Below, piece after piece: positions 1 through 5,627 of a DNA stretch of 7,143 nucleotides (its first letter is position 1; every line of letters starts with the position of its first letter). Below the pieces are notes generated by a model. The model had not been told where the DNA came from. It did not search any database and saw nothing but the letters and a program-made list of their open reading frames with translations. The position numbers were made by a program, and so were the translations under genes. The stretch is from Acidobacteriota bacterium (GTDB taxonomy: Bacteria > Acidobacteriota > Terriglobia > Terriglobales > Acidobacteriaceae), in NCBI GenBank assembly GCA_021841795.1, contig JAKCDN010000155.1:1-7143 (forward strand), read 5' to 3'.

Positions 1-1
1 G

Positions 2-1585
2 TACGACATGGAGTCAACCACGCCCATGGACCGGCTGCTCTGCGGCGACGTCGGCTACGGCAAAACTGAAGTCGCCATGCGCGCCGCCTTCAAGGCCGTA
101 CAGGACTCCAGGCAGGTCGCCGTGCTCACCCCTACCACCGTCCTGAGCTTCCAGCACTTTGAAACCTTCAAGCGGCGCTTCGCCCAGTTCCCCATCGCCA
201 TTGAGATGATCTCCCGCTTCCGCACCGCCAGGGAACAGAAAGACATCGTTGAGCGCGTCGCCACCGGCAAAGTGGACATCCTCATCGGCACCCACCGCCT
301 GCTCTCGAAAGACATCCGGTTTCAGGATCTCGGCCTGCTCGTCGTCGATGAGGAACAGCGCTTCGGCGTGCGCCACAAGGAGCGGCTCAAGCAGTTGCGC
401 AAGGAGATTGACGTCCTCGCCATGAGCGCCACTCCGATTCCGCGCACTCTCCATATGTCGCTCGTCGGCCTGCGCGACATGAGCGTCATTGAGACGCCGC
501 CCAAAGACCGCATGGCCATTCAGACCGTGGTGGCAAAGTTCGACGAAAAGCTCATCCGCTCGGCCGTTGAAGTCGAGCTCGAGCGCGGCGGCCAGGTCTA
601 CTTCGTGCATAACCGCGTGGAATCGATCTATGAGATCGCGTCGCGCATCCAGGAGCTGGTGCCTGCGGCCCGCGTGGTCGTCGCTCACGGACAGATGAGC
701 GAGGGCGAGCTGGAAAAAGTGATGCTCGCCTTCATGCATCACGAGTTCGACGTGCTCGTGGCCACCACCATCATCGAGAACGGCCTCGACATTCCTCTCG
801 CCAACACCATCCTCATCAATCGCGCCGAGCGCCACGGCCTCAGCGAGCTCTACCAGTTGCGCGGCCGTGTCGGCCGCTCGAATCGCAGAGCCTACGCGTA
901 TCTCCTCATCCCGCCTGAAAGCCAGTTGACCGAGATTGCCCGCCGCCGGCTCGCCGCCCTCAAGGAATTCTCCGACCTCGGCGCCGGCTTCAAGATCGCC
1001 GCCCTTGATCTCGAACTGCGCGGCGCCGGCAACATGCTCGGCGGCGAGCAGAGCGGGCACATCGAAGCCGTCGGCTTTGAGCTCTACACCTCCATGCTCG
1101 AAGCCGCGGTGAAGGAGCTCAAAGGCGAGGGTCGTGAAGAGCGGCCCGCGACACAGCTCAATCTCGGCATTGCCCTGCGCATCGATGAGGGCTACGTCCC
1201 TGAAGAAAACCAGCGCCTGCGCCTCTACAAAAAGATCGCCGGCGCGGCCGGCGAGGCCGCCATTCAGGAGATTCGCGCCGAAATGGAAGACCGCTACGGC
1301 CCGCTCCCCGATGCCACGGTCTATTTAATTGAGGCCGCTCAGTTACGCCTCGAGTGCGAGCGCGTCGGCGTGGCTCAGGTCGACCGCAAGCGCGGCGAAC
1401 TGCAGATTCGCTTTACTGAGAATGCCGGCGTCGATCCCCGGCGCCTTATGCAGTTGGTTGCGCGCAACGCCAAGCGCGGAGCCCAGTTCACGCCCCAGGG
1501 CATGCTCAAAATGCCGCTCAAGGCCTCCCGGCCCGATGAGGTGCTGCTGGAGATTCGCGAACTGCTGGCAGAGCTTGGCAATTAG
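2..1585 (+). CDS. mfd: Transcription-repair coupling factor Mfd, C-terminal part (5' end outside window)
   Basis: Mfd is a cytoplasmic ATP-driven DNA translocase that pushes stalled RNA polymerase off damaged template and recruits the UvrA/UvrB excision machinery. The frame is open from the first bases (Tyr-Asp before the ATG at 8), so that ATG is internal and the true start lies upstream. Counting from it: Walker [10 protein letters not shown] (13-21); DEEQRFG motif II (114-120); SATPIPRT motif III (140-147); helicase motifs V-VI, including TTIIENGLD (253-261) and QLRGRVGRS (283-291); then the translocation (TRG) region with [14 protein letters not shown] (337-350). From about 380 to 525 is the Mfd C-terminal domain, including [14 protein letters not shown]. 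The UvrB-like and RNA-polymerase-binding N-terminal domains are not in view. These motifs, and the C-terminal domain that RecG lacks, rule out RecG and PriA. The gene ends 40 bases from the convergent thioredoxin-like gene. I see no strong terminator between them, only a 4-bp stem at 1599-1609. Confidence 0.97.
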   Translation, partial: YDMESTTPMDRLLCGDVGYGKTEVAMRAAFKAVQDSRQVAVLTPTTVLSFQHFETFKRRFAQFPIAIEMISRFRTAREQKDIVERVATGKVDILIGTHRLLSKDIRFQDLGLLVVDEEQRFGVRHKERLKQLRKEIDVLAMSATPIPRTLHMSLVGLRDMSVIETPPKDRMAIQTVVAKFDEKLIRSAVEVELERGGQVYFVHNRVESIYEIASRIQELVPAARVVVAHGQMSEGELEKVMLAFMHHEFDVLVATTIIENGLDIPLANTILINRAERHGLSELYQLRGRVGRSNRRAYAYLLIPPESQLTEIARRRLAALKEFSDLGAGFKIAALDLELRGAGNMLGGEQSGHIEAVGFELYTSMLEAAVKELKGEGREERPATQLNLGIALRIDEGYVPEENQRLRLYKKIAGAAGEAAIQEIRAEMEDRYGPLPDATVYLIEAAQLRLECERVGVAQVDRKRGELQIRFTENAGVDPRRLMQLVARNAKRGAQFTPQGMLKMPLKASRPDEVLLEIRELLAELGN

Positions 1586-1625
1586 CTCCGCTCACCTCGC
1601 CGGCTCGGCCAACTCCTCTGTTTCT

Positions 1626-2183
1626 TCAAGCCTTCCACTTGATGTTGCAGCCAATGGATGGCTTCTGATCGGCTGAAACCGGTTCGCCCGCCAGAACCGC
1701 ATCGATCGCCGCCCGCAGATCCTTGCCCGTCACGGGAATATCGTTACTCGGACGGCTGGCATCGTACTGTCCGCGATAGACCAGCTTGAAGTCGGCGTCG
1801 AACAGATATGGATCGGGCGTGCAGGCGGCCTGGTACGCATGCGCCACCGCCTGCGACTCGTCGTAGAGATAGGGAAACTGGAAGCCGAAGGTCTCAGCCT
1901 GCTGCTTGAGCCCGGCGGGGCTGTCGGCAGGATGCGTGGTGACGTCGTTCGCGCTGATGGCGACGATGGCCAGCGGCTTGCCTGCGTAGTCGGCGCTGAG
2001 TGTCCCCAGCGATCTCTCGATATGTTTTACGTAGGGGCAGTGCGTGCAGATGAAGAGCACGAGCAGCGCCTTCTGCCCGCGAAAGTCATCGCGGCGGATG
2101 GTCTTCCCGCTCACGGCATCGATGAGTGCGAAATCGGGAGCGATAGTGCCGAGTTCAAGCATGGTGGATTCGGTGCGTGCCAT
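1626..2183 (-). CDS. Thioredoxin-fold (redoxin/AhpC-TSA type) protein with CTHC motif
   Basis: A 185-residue protein of the thioredoxin-like superfamily, probably a cytosolic thiol-disulfide oxidoreductase or thiol peroxidase-like enzyme; the substrate is unknown. Seen in the sequence: a redoxin-type start (GTIAPDFAL, 12-20), the active-site block FICTHCPYVKHIE with Cys46 and Cys49, a Thr-Pro pair at 122-123 that fits the conserved cis-proline facing the active site, and a C-terminal SIGCNIKW block (177-184) that I recognise from this 'thioredoxin family protein' subgroup. Extra cysteines lie at 121 and 179. There is no signal peptide or membrane segment, which argues against a periplasmic TlpA/ResA role. 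The start at 2183 is chosen because AAGGAG lies 6 bases upstream; the frame stays open for 47 codons further, but those codons run through an intergenic repeat. ruvB lies upstream on the same strand, 199 bases away behind a probable terminator, so this is likely its own transcription unit. The fold is confident; the exact activity is not. Confidence 0.9.
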   Translation of the reverse strand: MARTESTMLELGTIAPDFALIDAVSGKTIRRDDFRGQKALLVLFICTHCPYVKHIERSLGTLSADYAGKPLAIVAISANDVTTHPADSPAGLKQQAETFGFQFPYLYDESQAVAHAYQAACTPDPYLFDADFKLVYRGQYDASRPSNDIPVTGKDLRAAIDAVLAGEPVSADQKPSIGCNIKWKA

Positions 2184-2189
2184 GGAAAT

Positions 2190-2195
2190 CTCCTT
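2190..2195 (-). promoter_or_regulatory. Ribosome binding site that fixes the thioredoxin-like gene start
   Basis: On the minus strand AAGGAG is followed by 6 bases and then the ATG at 2183. This strong Shine-Dalgarno match at normal spacing supports the 185-residue start over the ATG at 2324. Confidence 0.8.
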
Positions 2196-2270
2196 CGGTG
2201 GGTAAACGGAGTTTGTTCTGTCGGCGAGTTGCGCTTGCTGAAGTCGGAATTCACCCGGAGGCAACTGCAA

Positions 2271-2321
2271 ATCCTGTCGCTCCGCAGGGCAAGATGCACG
2301 CCTGCTTGGCTCAGGATGACA
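2271..2321 (-). repeat. Palindromic intergenic repeat (REP/MITE-like)
   Basis: This segment folds on itself. Outer arms ATCCTG (2271-2276) and CAGGAT (2312-2317) pair, and inner arms GCAGGGC (2284-2290) and GCCTGC (2300-2305) pair with one bulge. The side bubbles are 7 and 6 bases, and the apical loop is 9 bases. The flank reads TGTCATCCTGAGC on the minus strand (2321-2309). I know this core as a recurring intergenic motif in Acidobacteria and some other phyla, often mistranslated as CHPE.SRR. Only one copy is in the window, so that it is dispersed in the genome is inference from recognition. It lies between the ruvB terminator and the thioredoxin-like gene and may be transcribed into the latter's leader. 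Confidence 0.6.
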
Positions 2322-2328
2322 CATTCAC

Positions 2329-2350
2329 AATAAAGCGGCTTTTCTGCCGC
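2329..2350 (-). terminator. Probable Rho-independent terminator of ruvB
   Basis: Read on the minus strand, GCGGC (2350-2346), a 6-base loop and GCCGC (2339-2335) form a 5-bp all-GC stem followed by TTTATT. It starts 32 bases after the ruvB stop. The stem is short and the T-run is interrupted, so this is moderately supported. Confidence 0.5.
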
Positions 2351-2382
2351 GGGAAACCAGCGTCACGAACTCCGCTGCCGCG

Positions 2383-3420
2383 TCAGAACAATCCCGTCTG
2401 CCGCCCCGGCATCGCAATTCCAAAGTGCTCGTAGGCCAGGCGGGTGGCCACCCGGCCGCGCGGCGTGCGGTCCAGAAAGCCGATCTGGATCAGGAACGGC
2501 TCGTAGACCTCTTCAAGCGCGTCTTCTTCTTCGGCCAGGGTCGCGGCCAGCGTGCCCAGCCCCACCGGCCCGCCATCGTACTTCTGCATGATGGTCAGCA
2601 TCAGCCGCCGGTCGATCTCGTCAAACCCGTGCGCGTCCACCTCCAGCAGCGTCAGCGCCGCGTTCGCCGTGGGCCGGTCGATCACTCCCGTGCCCCGCAC
2701 CTGCGCGTAGTCGCGCACCCGGCGCAGCAGCCGGTTGGCAATGCGCGGCGTCCCCCGCGAGCGCAGCGCGATCTCCGCCGCACCGTCCTCATCGATGGGG
2801 ATCTGCAGCACCTCCGCCGAGCGCTCCACAATGATGCGCAGTTCTTCTTCCGTGTAAAACTCCAGGCGCAGCAGGATGCCGAACCGGGCGCGCAACGGCG
2901 AAGAAAGCAGTCCCGGCCGCGTGGTCGCCCCGATAAATGTGAACGGCTTGATCTCCATCACATGCGTGCGCGCCGCCGGCCCCTGCCCGATGATGATGTC
3001 GAGCTTGTAGTCCTCAAGCGCCGTGTACAGCTTTTCTTCCAGCACCGGCTGCAGACGATGGATCTCATCCAGAAACAGCACCTGGCGGTCTCGCAGATTC
3101 GTCAGAATCGCCGTCAGATCGCCCTGAATCGTCAGGGCCGGCCCCGCCGTCTGCTGAAACCCCACATCCAGCTCGTTGGCAATAATCGTGGCCAGCGTCG
3201 TCTTGCCCAGCCCCGGCGGACCAAACAGCAGCACGTGGTCCAGGGCCTCGCCGCGCGTCTTGGCCGCCTCCAGCGCAATGGCCAGTTGCTCCTTGGCCTT
3301 GGACTGGCCGATGAACTCGCGCAGCCACCGCGGGCGCAGCTTCAGTTCGAAAGTCTGTTCTTCGTCGGCGCGCGCGGCGCTTACCAGGCGTTCGGGAGAG
3401 TTGTCGCGGACGACTGCCAT
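2383..3420 (-). CDS. ruvB: Holliday junction branch migration ATPase RuvB
   Basis: RuvB is the AAA+ motor that forms hexameric rings on either side of a RuvA-bound Holliday junction and drives branch migration with ATP, in the cytoplasm, during recombinational repair. Counting 345 residues from the ATG at 3420: [12 protein letters not shown] (28-39, RuvB N-terminal signature); Walker [10 protein letters not shown] (67-75); Walker B LDEIHR (117-122); sensor 1 ATTRPG (165-170); arginine-finger segment SPLRARFG (174-181); sensor 2 region [12 protein letters not shown] (223-234); and a winged-helix domain ending in [10 protein letters not shown] (314-323). The length matches the family and no key motif is missing. 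The start is uncertain: an in-frame ATG at 3468 would add 16 residues (beginning MTPAVSD). The ATG at 3420 fits the usual family length better but has no Shine-Dalgarno. ruvA and ruvC do not adjoin it. A 33-codon ORF in the same frame ends 57 bases upstream. No LexA-like box was recognised. Confidence 0.96.
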   Translation of the reverse strand: MAVVRDNSPERLVSAARADEEQTFELKLRPRWLREFIGQSKAKEQLAIALEAAKTRGEALDHVLLFGPPGLGKTTLATIIANELDVGFQQTAGPALTIQGDLTAILTNLRDRQVLFLDEIHRLQPVLEEKLYTALEDYKLDIIIGQGPAARTHVMEIKPFTFIGATTRPGLLSSPLRARFGILLRLEFYTEEELRIIVERSAEVLQIPIDEDGAAEIALRSRGTPRIANRLLRRVRDYAQVRGTGVIDRPTANAALTLLEVDAHGFDEIDRRLMLTIMQKYDGGPVGLGTLAATLAEEEDALEEVYEPFLIQIGFLDRTPRGRVATRLAYEHFGIAMPGRQTGLF

Positions 3421-3477
3421 TCTGAAGAGAAGTGTACAGCAAAGCCTGTCGCTGACCGCGGGCGTCATCCCCTCGGC

Positions 3478-3579
3478 TCATGGCCGCGTCCGCGGCCGGC
3501 CGCGCGCTGCCTCCGCCGCTGCATCGGCCTGCCTTTTCAGAGTCTTGCCGTCTCGGCCCGTCCCATCCTTCCGGCCCAT
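3478..3579 (-). CDS. Possible 33-residue leader peptide or small basic protein upstream of ruvB
   Basis: This tentative small ORF begins at an ATG preceded by GGAGGT (3590-3585) with a 5-base gap, a near-ideal ribosome site in a region where neither ruvB start has a good one. The product begins MGRKDGTGRDGKTLKRQ and ends GRPRTRP; it is strongly basic, with an Ala/Glu stretch in the middle. It is in the ruvB frame. Its stop overlaps an ATG as ATGA, but that ATG opens another frame; the ruvB-frame ATG at 3468 follows 9 bases after the stop, and the preferred ruvB ATG 57 bases after. I do not recognise a family. The start (MGR.D, basic, about 30 residues) faintly recalls ribosomal protein bTHX, but the match is too weak to call. 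It could be a translational leader of ruvB, a real small protein, or chance in GC-rich DNA. Confidence 0.3.
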   Translation of the reverse strand: MGRKDGTGRDGKTLKRQADAAAEAARGRPRTRP

Positions 3580-3695
3580 CGCTCACCTCCCGGCCGCGCC
3601 TCTTCGCGGCCCCGGCCCGTCTTCCCCCAAACCCCGCCCGGCTGTTTATTGACTGACTTGGTGCGGGAGCCCAGAAGTAACACATTTGTGCAGGT

Positions 3696-3722
3696 TTGAC
3701 GCGAATTTCAGTGACTTATAGT
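3696..3722 (+). promoter_or_regulatory. Sigma70-type promoter for the Ig-like lipoprotein gene
   Basis: TTGACG (3696-3701) and TATAGT (3717-3722) each match 5 of 6 consensus bases, with a slightly short 15-base spacer (16 if TTTGAC at 3695 is taken). The expected start near 3729 would give a leader of about 75 bases. The local A/T content stands out from the GC-rich surroundings. Confidence 0.5.
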
Positions 3723-3793
3723 TAATGGCGTACAGGCCAGCTCGAGTCTGCCACGGCGCCACCGGTCCGGCGTCAAAACCAGCCGCAGATTCC

Positions 3794-3799
3794 GGAGGT
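3794..3799 (+). promoter_or_regulatory. Strong ribosome binding site of the lipoprotein gene
   Basis: GGAGGT lies 5 bases before the ATG at 3805. It supports this start, which also places a lipoprotein signal peptide exactly at the N-terminus. Confidence 0.8.
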
Positions 3800-3804
3800 C
3801 ATCC

Positions 3805-5484
3805 ATGCTTGATCGACTCGTAATACGGGCGGCCCTTCTGACTGCACTGGCGTTTACTGTTGCTGGCTGCACGAACCCCCTGGTGATCTCACTTGCGGTC
3901 ACTCCCACCGCGCAAACGCTCTCCGTCGGCCAGACCGTGCAGTTCACCGCGACCGGAACCTACGGCCACGGCAGCAATCATCCCTCCAGCACTCAGAATG
4001 AAACCACCCAGGTCACCTGGACCTCGAGCTCGCCCGCGGTGGCAACCGTCAGCGCCACCGGGCTTGCCACCGCTGTTGCCCCGGGCAGCACCACCATCAC
4101 CGCCAGCATCAACGGCTTTACCGGCTTGGTCACCTCAACCGCCACGCTCACGGTCTCCGGCTCGGGCGTAGGCTCTGGCACCACGCCCACCTCCGACGTC
4201 ACGTCGATCACCGTCATCCCCGGTTCCCAGTCCGTGTCCTCGCCCGGCGGAATCGCCACCTTCATCCCCATCGGCACGGAGTCCACCGGCGCCACCATCA
4301 ACCTGACCGGTGAAGTCGCCTGGGCCTCCAGCAGCAATCAGATCGCAACCGTCAACTCCGCCGGCACCGCTACGGCCGTCACGCAGGGCACCGCAACCAT
4401 CACCGCCGTCTATACAAACGCTGATAAAACCGTAGCCACCGGCACCGCTGCCTTCCAGATCCTCACCAGTGCGTCCGAGCAGGTCACGAGCTTGAGCATC
4501 TTCCCCGGCTCCCAGGCCGCAACCTCGCTCGGCCAGCAAAGCCAGTTCACCGTGCTCGGCACTGAGAACGGCGTGCAATACGACCTCACCGGCCAGGTCG
4601 CCTGGACATCGAGCACCTCCTCGGTTGCTACCATTGATACCGCCCCCAGCCCAACCCCCGGCCTCGTCACCGCAACCGCCGCGGGCACCACCACCATCGA
4701 AGCCACCTACGTCAACAAGGATGGAAGTCATGTGGTCGCCACCGCCACCTACTCCGTCACCGCGGGCACCTCGCCGGAGCCGCTGCTCTCCATCAACGTC
4801 GTTCCCGCAGGAACCTCCGTCTCCAACAAAGGCATGACCGGCCAGTACCTCGCCTTCGGCACATTCTCAACTCCGCCCCTCGTGCGCGACATTACCGACG
4901 AAGTCTCCTGGATCTCGCTCCTGCCCGAGGTGGCCTCCATCAACTCCGGCGGAACTGCCGGCGAGCTCGCCGGATTGGCCACCGCTCAGGGCTACACCGG
5001 CAATACCGTCATCTACGCTGAAGACACCAAGACCAACCCCGACGGCACCATCGTCCTCTCGAACTCGCAGACCTTCACCTGCAAGGATCCCGTCACAAGC
5101 GTCTGCGACCAGCAGACCGCTCAGCCCCAGTTCGCCACCGTCACGATCTTTGTCGAGGGCGAAAATACCTCCTCCACCGGCGAGTTCGTCACCGCGCCCT
5201 CTGACACCGGGACTCCGAACCTCATCCACTGCGGCCCTGACTGGACCGGTTCCGGCGGCCAGGTCTGCACCGGAACCTATGAGACAGGCTCCACCGTGGT
5301 CCTCACCGAGAATCTCCCCGCCGGCAGCTCCTTCTTCGGCGGCTGGTCCGCCGGTGACGGCGTATCTCCCACCAACACCTGCCAGGAAGCGGGGGATCCG
5401 GTGAACTCATCCATCCTGCGGACCTCAACCACCTGCACGCTGACGCTCAACGGCAACGCCTCCGTCGGCGTCATCTTCTATTGA
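3805..5484 (+). CDS. Secreted lipoprotein with four Ig-like (BIG2-type) domains and a C-terminal Cys-bearing B-repeat-like domain
   Basis: A 559-residue surface or periplasmic lipoprotein, probably structural or adhesive; no enzyme motif is seen. Residues 1-21 form a signal peptide (LVIRAALLTALAFTVAG) ending in the lipobox VAGC, so Cys22 should be lipidated after signal peptidase II cleavage. Four Ig-like units follow, at about 27-118, 132-220, 227-320 and 327-426. Each starts with a block such as ITVIPGSQSV, has a W-x-S strand (VTWTSS, VAWASS, VAWTSS, VSWISL) followed by VATV/IATV/VATI/VASI, and the first three have a G-x-[TA]-T-I core. This is the BIG2 (invasin/intimin-like) pattern. Residues 443-559 differ: a GGW motif (512-514) and an ending with CTLTLNG then VGVIFY, like the divergent InlB B-repeat domain. 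Its region holds Cys426, 434, 476, 488, 526 and 544, which could form three disulfides outside the cytoplasm. The gene has its own promoter and terminator, so it is probably monocistronic. Ligand and role are unknown. Confidence 0.9.
   Translation: MLDRLVIRAALLTALAFTVAGCTNPLVISLAVTPTAQTLSVGQTVQFTATGTYGHGSNHPSSTQNETTQVTWTSSSPAVATVSATGLATAVAPGSTTITASINGFTGLVTSTATLTVSGSGVGSGTTPTSDVTSITVIPGSQSVSSPGGIATFIPIGTESTGATINLTGEVAWASSSNQIATVNSAGTATAVTQGTATITAVYTNADKTVATGTAAFQILTSASEQVTSLSIFPGSQAATSLGQQSQFTVLGTENGVQYDLTGQVAWTSSTSSVATIDTAPSPTPGLVTATAAGTTTIEATYVNKDGSHVVATATYSVTAGTSPEPLLSINVVPAGTSVSNKGMTGQYLAFGTFSTPPLVRDITDEVSWISLLPEVASINSGGTAGELAGLATAQGYTGNTVIYAEDTKTNPDGTIVLSNSQTFTCKDPVTSVCDQQTAQPQFATVTIFVEGENTSSTGEFVTAPSDTGTPNLIHCGPDWTGSGGQVCTGTYETGSTVVLTENLPAGSSFFGGWSAGDGVSPTNTCQEAGDPVNSSILRTSTTCTLTLNGNASVGVIFY
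3883..5083 (+). repeat. Four diverged tandem Ig-like domain repeats inside the lipoprotein gene
   Basis: The units begin near 3883, 4198, 4483 and 4783, with a period of about 285-315 bases. Short DNA words recur in register, such as GTCGCCTGG at about 4315 and 4597 (GTCACCTGG at about 4012) and ACCATCACCGCC at about 4092 and 4398. Units 2 and 3 resemble each other most at their starts (VTSITVIPGSQ and VTSLSIFPGSQ). Unit 4 is the most diverged and carries a long insertion after VASIN. The repeats are visible mainly in protein, implying old duplications. Confidence 0.75.
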
Positions 5485-5501
5485 TTCCCGGCCTGTGCTC
5501 G

Positions 5502-5531
5502 AAAAAAGCCGCCCTTCGGGGCGGCTTTTTT
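5502..5531 (+). terminator. Rho-independent terminator, symmetric and possibly bidirectional
   Basis: Six A, then GCCGCCC (5508-5514), a TTCG loop (5515-5518), then GGGCGGC (5519-5525) and six T make a perfect 13-bp stem capped by a stable tetraloop. It starts 17 bases after the lipoprotein stop. The A-run and T-run make it functional in either direction in principle, though no leftward gene needs it here. Confidence 0.92.
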
Positions 5532-5615
5532 CCTGGCCTATCGAGTCGGTTGGCGCAAACTCCGCCGCCTGCCGCCGCTGCCGCGCGCCGGCCCTCCGCA
5601 ATCGCCATTTAGACT

Positions 5616-5622
5616 GGAAAGG
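5616..5622 (+). promoter_or_regulatory. Ribosome binding site favouring a TTG start for the membrane protein
   Basis: GGAAAGG ends 5 bases before TTG (5628) but 14 bases before the in-frame ATG (5637). Spacing therefore favours TTG. The two starts differ by only three residues. Confidence 0.5.
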
Positions 5623-5627
5623 TCCGC

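Larger units (their letters stand above)
3421..3804. other. Divergent intergenic region between ruvB and the Ig-like lipoprotein gene
   Basis: This 384-base stretch has two halves. The ruvB-proximal part (about 3421-3640) is very GC-rich and C-rich on the plus strand, and holds only the 33-codon ORF reading towards ruvB. The part from about 3641 is richer in A/T and carries the rightward promoter (3696-3722), a short inverted repeat CACATTTGTG (3681-3690) just upstream that could be an operator, and about 75 bases of leader before the lipoprotein start. No clear promoter for ruvB was found. A TACACT hexamer on the minus strand (3436-3431) lies 10 bases before the ATG at 3420 but lacks a good -35. 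Confidence 0.6.

Noticed and set aside
14..1060. 348-codon open frame antisense to mfd
   Set aside because: It mirrors a fully conserved Mfd coding region, and its translation is rich in Ala/Glu/Gly/Asp with no recognisable motif, as expected of the antisense of GC-biased codons.
1599..1609. GCCG-GCT-CGGC hairpin between mfd and the thioredoxin-like gene as a terminator
   Set aside because: The stem is only 4 bp and no T-run follows directly on either strand.
2184..2324. 47-residue N-terminal extension of the thioredoxin-like protein starting at 2324
   Set aside because: The extension translates the palindromic repeat (CHPEPSRRA...). The ATG at 2183 has a strong AAGGAG ribosome site and begins the conserved protein.
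3065..3685. 206-codon minus-strand frame covering the ruvB upstream region
   Set aside because: It overlaps the 5' part of ruvB in another frame and reads as Gly/Ala/Arg-rich low-complexity sequence. Its beginning has no ribosome site.
2425..3699. 424-codon open frame antisense to ruvB
   Set aside because: The translation is Arg/Gln/Leu-rich and low in complexity, without a domain; it overlaps nearly all of a confident ruvB.
3421..3700. LexA/SOS box upstream of ruvB
   Set aside because: I looked for CTGT-N8-ACAG, GAAC-N4-GTTC and GTTC-N7-GTTC type sites and saw no convincing one.
4135..4731. 198-codon Gly-rich open frame antisense to the lipoprotein gene
   Set aside because: The glycine-rich composition is the complement of the Thr/Ala codons (ACC, GCC) of the Ig-like repeats.
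3883..5083. CRISPR array or DNA satellite repeat in the lipoprotein gene
   Set aside because: The periodicity comes from coding domain repeats of about 95-105 residues that diverge at DNA level; there are no short identical repeats with unique spacers.
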